DNA from: Microbulbifer agarilyticus | Lineage (GTDB): Bacteria > Pseudomonadota > Gammaproteobacteria > Pseudomonadales > Cellvibrionaceae | Direction of reading: 5' to 3' | NCBI RefSeq assembly: GCF_020171345.1 | Contig: NZ_JAIUZM010000001.1 | Location: forward strand, 930,001 to 994,000 | DNA: 64,000 nt | Part shown: positions 60,305 to 64,000 of the stretch, in pieces | Layout: every line of letters begins with the position of its first letter | Numbering within the stretch: position 1 is the stretch's first letter | The notes under the pieces: model-generated | The model's database searches: none | Told to the model about the DNA's origin: nothing | What the model saw: only the letters and a program-made list of their open reading frames with translations | Program-made: the position numbers and the translations under genes

Positions 60305-60332
60305 AAAAAGGCCGGCATTTAATGCCGGCCTT
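60305..60332 (-). terminator. Rho-independent terminator of rho
   Basis: A 12-bp perfect stem (60308-60319 with 60321-60332), whose inner A/T pairs open to make the loop, ends in five U on the minus strand. It lies 16 nt beyond the rho stop codon. Confidence 0.88.
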
Positions 60333-60347
60333 CATACTAAAAGAGAA

Positions 60348-61607
60348 TTATTTCCGTTTCATGGACAGGAAGAATTCATCATTCGTCTTAAAGTCTTTGA
60401 GCTTATCGATAAGGAATTCGGTGGCGGCCAAATCTTCCATATCATGAAGCAGCTTGCGCAGGATCCAAACGCGCTGCAGCTCACCTTCCGGCATTAGCAG
60501 TTCTTCGCGGCGAGTACCGGAGCGGCGCACGTTAATTGCGGGATATACGCGTTTTTCAGCGATCTTGCGATCCAGCTGCAGTTCCATGTTGCCGGTACCT
60601 TTGAATTCCTCAAAGATCACTTCGTCCATTTTGGAGCCGGTATCCACAAGTGCGGTGGCGATAATCGACAGGCTACCGCCTTCTTCGATGTTACGCGCTG
60701 CACCAAAGAAGCGCTTCGGGCGCTCCAGTGCGTGCGCGTCCACACCACCGGTGAGCACCTTACCGGAGCTGGGCACAGTGGTGTTGTACGCACGTGCCAG
60801 ACGGGTAATGGAGTCCAGCAGGATCACCACATCTTTTTTGTGCTCTACCAGACGCTTGGCTTTTTCAATCACCATCTCTGCAACCTGCACGTGACGCGCA
60901 GGCGGCTCGTCAAAGGTCGAGGCAACCACTTCACCGCGCACCGAGCGCTGCATTTCAGTGACTTCTTCCGGGCGCTCGTCGATCAGCAGAACAATCAGGT
61001 GACATTCCGGGTTATTGCGGGTAATCGCCTGTGCCATGTTCTGCAGCATAATGGTTTTACCGGCCTTGGGCGGTGCCACGATCAAGCCACGCTGACCTTT
61101 ACCGATTGGGGCTACCAGATCGATGATCCGGCCGATCAGGTCTTCAGAGGAACCATTACCGCACTCCAGTCCCAGCCGGTCATTCGGGAACAGCGGCGTG
61201 AGGTTTTCAAACAGAATCTTGTTGCGCGCGTTTTCCGGCTTATCGAAGTTGATGTCGCTGACTTTCAGCAGGGCGAAGTAGCGTTCACCTTCTTTAGGGG
61301 GGCGAATTTTGCCGGAGATGGAATCGCCGGTACGCAGGTTGAAGCGGCGAATCTGACTCGGGGAAACATAGATGTCGTCCGGGCCCGCGAGGTATGAGGA
61401 GTCTGCGGAGCGCAGGAAGCCAAAACCATCCTGGAGGATTTCCAATACACCTTCGCCGTAGATGTCTTCACCGCTTTTGGCGTGGCGCTTCAGGATATTG
61501 AAAATAATGTCCTGTTTGCGCGAGCGGGCGAGGTTTTCGAGCCCCATGCCCTTGGCAATTTCAATCAGCTCTTCAATGGGTTTGGTTTTTAATTCAGAAA
61601 GGTTCAT
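60348..61607 (-). CDS. rho: Transcription termination factor Rho
   Basis: Rho is a hexameric RNA helicase that ends untranslated transcripts. The 419-residue protein starts [19 protein letters not shown]. It has the N-terminal cold-shock-like RNA site (DGFGFLRS and [10 protein letters not shown]), Walker [12 protein letters not shown] near 180, Walker [17 protein letters not shown], the Q-loop region and the R-loop GTGNMEL. No extra insertion domain is present. It is downstream of trxA with a 509-nt gap. Confidence 0.98.
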   Translation of the reverse strand: MNLSELKTKPIEELIEIAKGMGLENLARSRKQDIIFNILKRHAKSGEDIYGEGVLEILQDGFGFLRSADSSYLAGPDDIYVSPSQIRRFNLRTGDSISGKIRPPKEGERYFALLKVSDINFDKPENARNKILFENLTPLFPNDRLGLECGNGSSEDLIGRIIDLVAPIGKGQRGLIVAPPKAGKTIMLQNMAQAITRNNPECHLIVLLIDERPEEVTEMQRSVRGEVVASTFDEPPARHVQVAEMVIEKAKRLVEHKKDVVILLDSITRLARAYNTTVPSSGKVLTGGVDAHALERPKRFFGAARNIEEGGSLSIIATALVDTGSKMDEVIFEEFKGTGNMELQLDRKIAEKRVYPAINVRRSGTRREELLMPEGELQRVWILRKLLHDMEDLAATEFLIDKLKDFKTNDEFFLSMKRK

Positions 61608-61968
61608 ACCAATTGCTTTATTACGGTTTCTTCTGTCGGTTCGCGCGGACGCGCTGGACGTTTCTGCGGAGGGAGTTGAAGTTTCGATGGTGATAATGCC
61701 TAGTTCGACATGCTGGCTGGATTACTAACCGAAGCAACACTCATTCAAGTTATTCACGTTTTCTCTCGAACCCTAATCGATAACAACGACCCGGGTAAAA
61801 CGGATCCCTATTTACCACGACACTAGTGCCTGATTGCCAATATGGCTGCGACAGATATGCCAGTGGGGGATGTTCAACTTGAGGAGTTTGCGCCGGAGAG
61901 GCCGCGTCAGCAGCGGGGTTGGCGACTTGGCTCAGGTTTAGACTGAACAGTTAATTTGATTACTAGCC

Positions 61969-61996
61969 AGTATAACCGCAGTTCGGCATCCTGCAA
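61969..61996 (-). promoter_or_regulatory. Candidate promoter of rho
   Basis: On the minus strand TTGCAG and TATACT are 16 nt apart. Transcription from here would give a leader of about 355 nt before the rho ATG. Confidence 0.45.
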
Positions 61997-62086
61997 GGGC
62001 TATTTCGCAAGCCTGGGGCGCCATTACCCGGGGCTTCGCCCCTCTTATCTCCTGTCGCGCATGAGGCCCAATGCCCCAAAACGACA

Positions 62087-62107
62087 CAGGGCGCCAATGG
62101 CGCCCTG
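62087..62107 (-). terminator. Hairpin after trxA
   Basis: A 9-bp perfect stem CAGGGCGCC/GGCGCCCTG with a 3-nt loop, 9 nt past the trxA stop. A short interrupted U-rich stretch (TGTCGTTTT) follows on the minus strand. A plausible terminator. Confidence 0.6.
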
Positions 62108-62116
62108 CGGGATCGA

Positions 62117-62443
62117 TCAGATCTGGCTGTCGATAAACTCGGTCAGCTGAGCTCGGGACAGAGCGCCGACCTTGGTGCCTTCCACGTTGCCGCCTTTAAA
62201 CAGCAGCAGGGTCGGGATGCCGCGCACGTTGTACTTGGCCGCGGCCTCTTTGTTCGCATCTACGTCCACTTTGACGATTTTCAGCTTCTCGCCGTAGTGA
62301 CCGGAAAGATCTTCCAGAACCGGAGCGATCATCTTGCAGGGGCCACACCACTGTGCCCAGAAGTCTACCAATACCGGGCCTTCGGCCTTCAGTACTTCGG
62401 CTTCAAACTCTGCATCGGTTACGTTTACGATGTTCGCGCTCAT
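62117..62443 (-). CDS. trxA: Thioredoxin TrxA
   Basis: A 108-residue thioredoxin with the active site W32-C33-G-P-C36, the conserved DFWAQW strand, and the cis-proline loop GIPTLLLF. The ATG at 62443 has AGGA at a good distance and gives the standard length. The frame stays open 34 codons upstream, but this part is Cys/Pro-rich and lacks family similarity. It precedes rho, as in E. coli and Pseudomonas. Confidence 0.97.
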   Translation of the reverse strand: MSANIVNVTDAEFEAEVLKAEGPVLVDFWAQWCGPCKMIAPVLEDLSGHYGEKLKIVKVDVDANKEAAAKYNVRGIPTLLLFKGGNVEGTKVGALSRAQLTEFIDSQI

Positions 62444-62613
62444 AATGCTTTCCTGTGGTTCTGTTTCTTCAGGCCGGTGCCCGGACTGGCAGACATAATA
62501 AGTAGGGTCCGCAGCCCCCGCAAGGCAATTACTTTCACCATTCATGGCGTTTTGCCCTATATGCGGTCCGATTTGGGGTTTTCAAGGGTAACGCTGTGGA
62601 ATACCGCAGCGGC

Positions 62614-63855
62614 TCAGCTTTCCACCAGATAACGCTGCAATATCTCGTCTATATAGTCATAGCCAAATCGGGTGGTGCCAATGGTGGGCCCCAGTGGGCG
62701 CACCAGCTCCATCGCCTCGAGGCGCCGCCATTCCCGGCGCAAGGTATCGAGCGGCAGCCCGGTATATTGCTCAAAACTCTGCGCGGGCACCCCGGCTTCG
62801 AGCCGCAAGGCATTCATCAGGAACTCCAGCGGGCGATCCTCCCCCGCCACCTCCTGCAGCTTGGGCAGTGGAAACTCCACGCCGCCGGCACCGGTTCCAC
62901 AACCCAGTGCCAGGTAGTGCTTCGGCGCGCGGGTTCGCTGGGTGCGCAAAATTCGCCCGGTTTGCGGCAAGGTCACCTTGCCGTGGGCACCGGCACCAAT
63001 ACCGAGGTAGTCGGCAAAGGACCAGTAATTGAGGTTGTGCCGGGAGGCGAGCCCCGCACGGCCATAGGCCGACACCTCATAGCGGCCATAGCCCTGCTCT
63101 GCCAAATACGCCCGGCCGACCTTTTGGATCGCCGCAATCTGCTCGGACCCGGGAGTAACCGGGGGTGCCGAGTAAAAGGCGGTATTGGGTTCGATGGTGA
63201 GCTGGTACCAGGAAATATGCTCGGCACCCAGGGCAACCGCCTGCGCCAGGTCCTGCAGCGCTTCAGTCTCGCCCTGCCCCGGCAGGCCGTGCATCAGGTC
63301 GATATTGATATTATCGAAACCCGCCGTGCGCGCCTGGGTCGCCGCGGTCAGCGCCTCGGGGCCAGAGTGGATGCGCCCGAGGTTCTGCAGCTGCAGCGGG
63401 TCGAAGCTCTGCACTCCGATCGACAGGCGATTGACGCCGGCGTGGCGATAGCCGGCAAACTTGGCCTGCTCAAAGGTACCCGGGTTCGCTTCCAGGGTGA
63501 TCTCGATGTCGTCGGCAAAGCCCACCAGCGACTCGGCGAGATCGAGAATGCGGCCGATGGCCAGCGGCGAAAACAGGCTGGGCGTACCGCCGCCAAAGAA
63601 AATGGAGCCAAACTTGCGCCCCTGAACCCAGGGCAACTGGCTGCGCAGATCGCGCTCCAGCTGATCCACATAGTCTGCCTCTGGCAGATGACGCTCACCG
63701 GCTGGACTGCCCTGCGCATGCTCCAGGGTGCCGGCAACAAATTCATGGGAGTTGAAATCGCAATACGGACACTTGCGCACACACCAGGGGATATGCACGT
63801 AGAGGCTGAGCGGTGGCAACGCCAACAGCGAGCGGCCGGTACCCTGAGCGGTCAT
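62614..63855 (-). CDS. hemW: HemW, radical-SAM heme chaperone
   Basis: A 413-residue radical-SAM protein of the HemN-like HemW family, which binds heme and delivers it rather than oxidising coproporphyrinogen. The CxxxCxxC cluster motif is C25, C29, C32 (HIPWCVRKCPYCDFN). FFGGGTPSLF follows, with GVQSFDP and the DLMHGLPGQ segment. The oxygen-independent HemN has an extra N-terminal region missing here. It starts directly after the rdgB stop (a gap of nil), as in E. coli. Confidence 0.95.
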   Translation of the reverse strand: MTAQGTGRSLLALPPLSLYVHIPWCVRKCPYCDFNSHEFVAGTLEHAQGSPAGERHLPEADYVDQLERDLRSQLPWVQGRKFGSIFFGGGTPSLFSPLAIGRILDLAESLVGFADDIEITLEANPGTFEQAKFAGYRHAGVNRLSIGVQSFDPLQLQNLGRIHSGPEALTAATQARTAGFDNINIDLMHGLPGQGETEALQDLAQAVALGAEHISWYQLTIEPNTAFYSAPPVTPGSEQIAAIQKVGRAYLAEQGYGRYEVSAYGRAGLASRHNLNYWSFADYLGIGAGAHGKVTLPQTGRILRTQRTRAPKHYLALGCGTGAGGVEFPLPKLQEVAGEDRPLEFLMNALRLEAGVPAQSFEQYTGLPLDTLRREWRRLEAMELVRPLGPTIGTTRFGYDYIDEILQRYLVES

Positions 63856-64000
63856 CTAGAAAAACTTCGTGCCGGTTACGCTATGGGCCTGCTGTTCCGG
63901 CACCACCATTTCCTCATGCCACAGCTGCTCGAACTTTTTCACCGCATGCGCCCGGTGGCTGAGACGGTTTTTCACTTCTCGCGGCAACTGTGCCGAGGTG
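63856..64000 (-). CDS. rdgB: RdgB, dITP/XTP pyrophosphatase, C-terminal end only
   Basis: The last 47 codons of a gene whose start is outside the window. The sequence LPREVKNRLSHRAHAVKKF near the C-terminus matches the conserved NxxSHR end of the Ham1/RdgB nucleotide-pool-cleaning family. A TAG stop abuts the hemW ATG. rdgB-hemW adjacency is known in E. coli. Confidence 0.85.
   Translation of the reverse strand, partial: TSAQLPREVKNRLSHRAHAVKKFEQLWHEEMVVPEQQAHSVTGTKFF

Larger units (their letters stand above)
61608..62116. other. 509-nt gap between trxA and rho, probable long rho leader
   Basis: No credible gene is seen. It contains a trxA-end hairpin, a GGGGC-TTC-GCCCC hairpin (62030-62042) and a candidate rho promoter. 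The E. coli rho leader is also long and is a site of Rho autoregulation, so the same is likely here. Confidence 0.6.

Overview
The window is a gene-dense, moderately GC-rich stretch of gammaproteobacterial chromosome. Gene content and order resemble Pseudomonas and its marine relatives: the orn/queG-nnr-tsaE-amiB-mutL-miaA-hfq-hflXKC block, the pilMNOPQ-aroKB-gltBD-hemE block, the pilGHIJ-chpA block next to gshB-tonB-algH, and the ubiD-rho-trxA block. A Microbulbifer/Cellvibrio-type marine bacterium is my best guess, but it rests on gene order and protein style, not on a search. I saw no rRNA, tRNA, CRISPR array, phage or insertion sequence.

Layout. 1-11.9 kb (minus strand): hisZ (cut by the window edge), a DUF2065 membrane protein, hflC, hflK, hflX, hfq, miaA, mutL, amiB, tsaE and nnr. 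12.0-17.9 kb: queG, orn, rsgA, a two-domain sulfurtransferase, psd and an MFS transporter. 17.9-28.8 kb (minus): an HD-GYP-like protein with degraded metal ligands, hemE, gltD, gltB, aroB and aroK. 28.8-33.9 kb (minus): the type IV pilus alignment/secretin operon pilMNOPQ, divergent from a class A penicillin-binding protein (34.0-36.7 kb). 36.8-48.1 kb (minus): a Chp-type chemosensory cluster (pilG, pilH, pilI, pilJ, chpA, chpC-like) that lacks the methyltransferase and methylesterase genes. 48.5-51.6 kb (plus): gshB, tonB, algH/yqgE, ruvX. 51.6-56.4 kb (plus): hemC, hemD, hemX, hemY. 56.5-58.1 kb: a small AT-richer island with DUF1294, YtoQ-like and GFA genes. 58.2-64.0 kb (minus): ubiD, an RRM protein, rho, trxA, hemW and the end of rdgB.

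The genes fall into four themes: RNA modification and quality control (miaA, hfq, tsaE, queG, orn, rsgA, rho, RRM protein); tetrapyrrole synthesis (hemE, hemC, hemD, hemX, hemY); type IV pilus assembly and its chemosensory control (pilMNOPQ, pil-chp, probably tonB); and envelope work (amiB, psd, PBP1A). Most of this is core genome. The least ordinary features are the degenerate HD-GYP gene below a perfect CRP/Vfr-type palindrome, the 56-bp perfect palindrome between convergent genes, the adaptation-less Chp cluster, the long cspA-like leader of the RRM gene and the three-gene island. I did not find a clearly novel multi-gene system.
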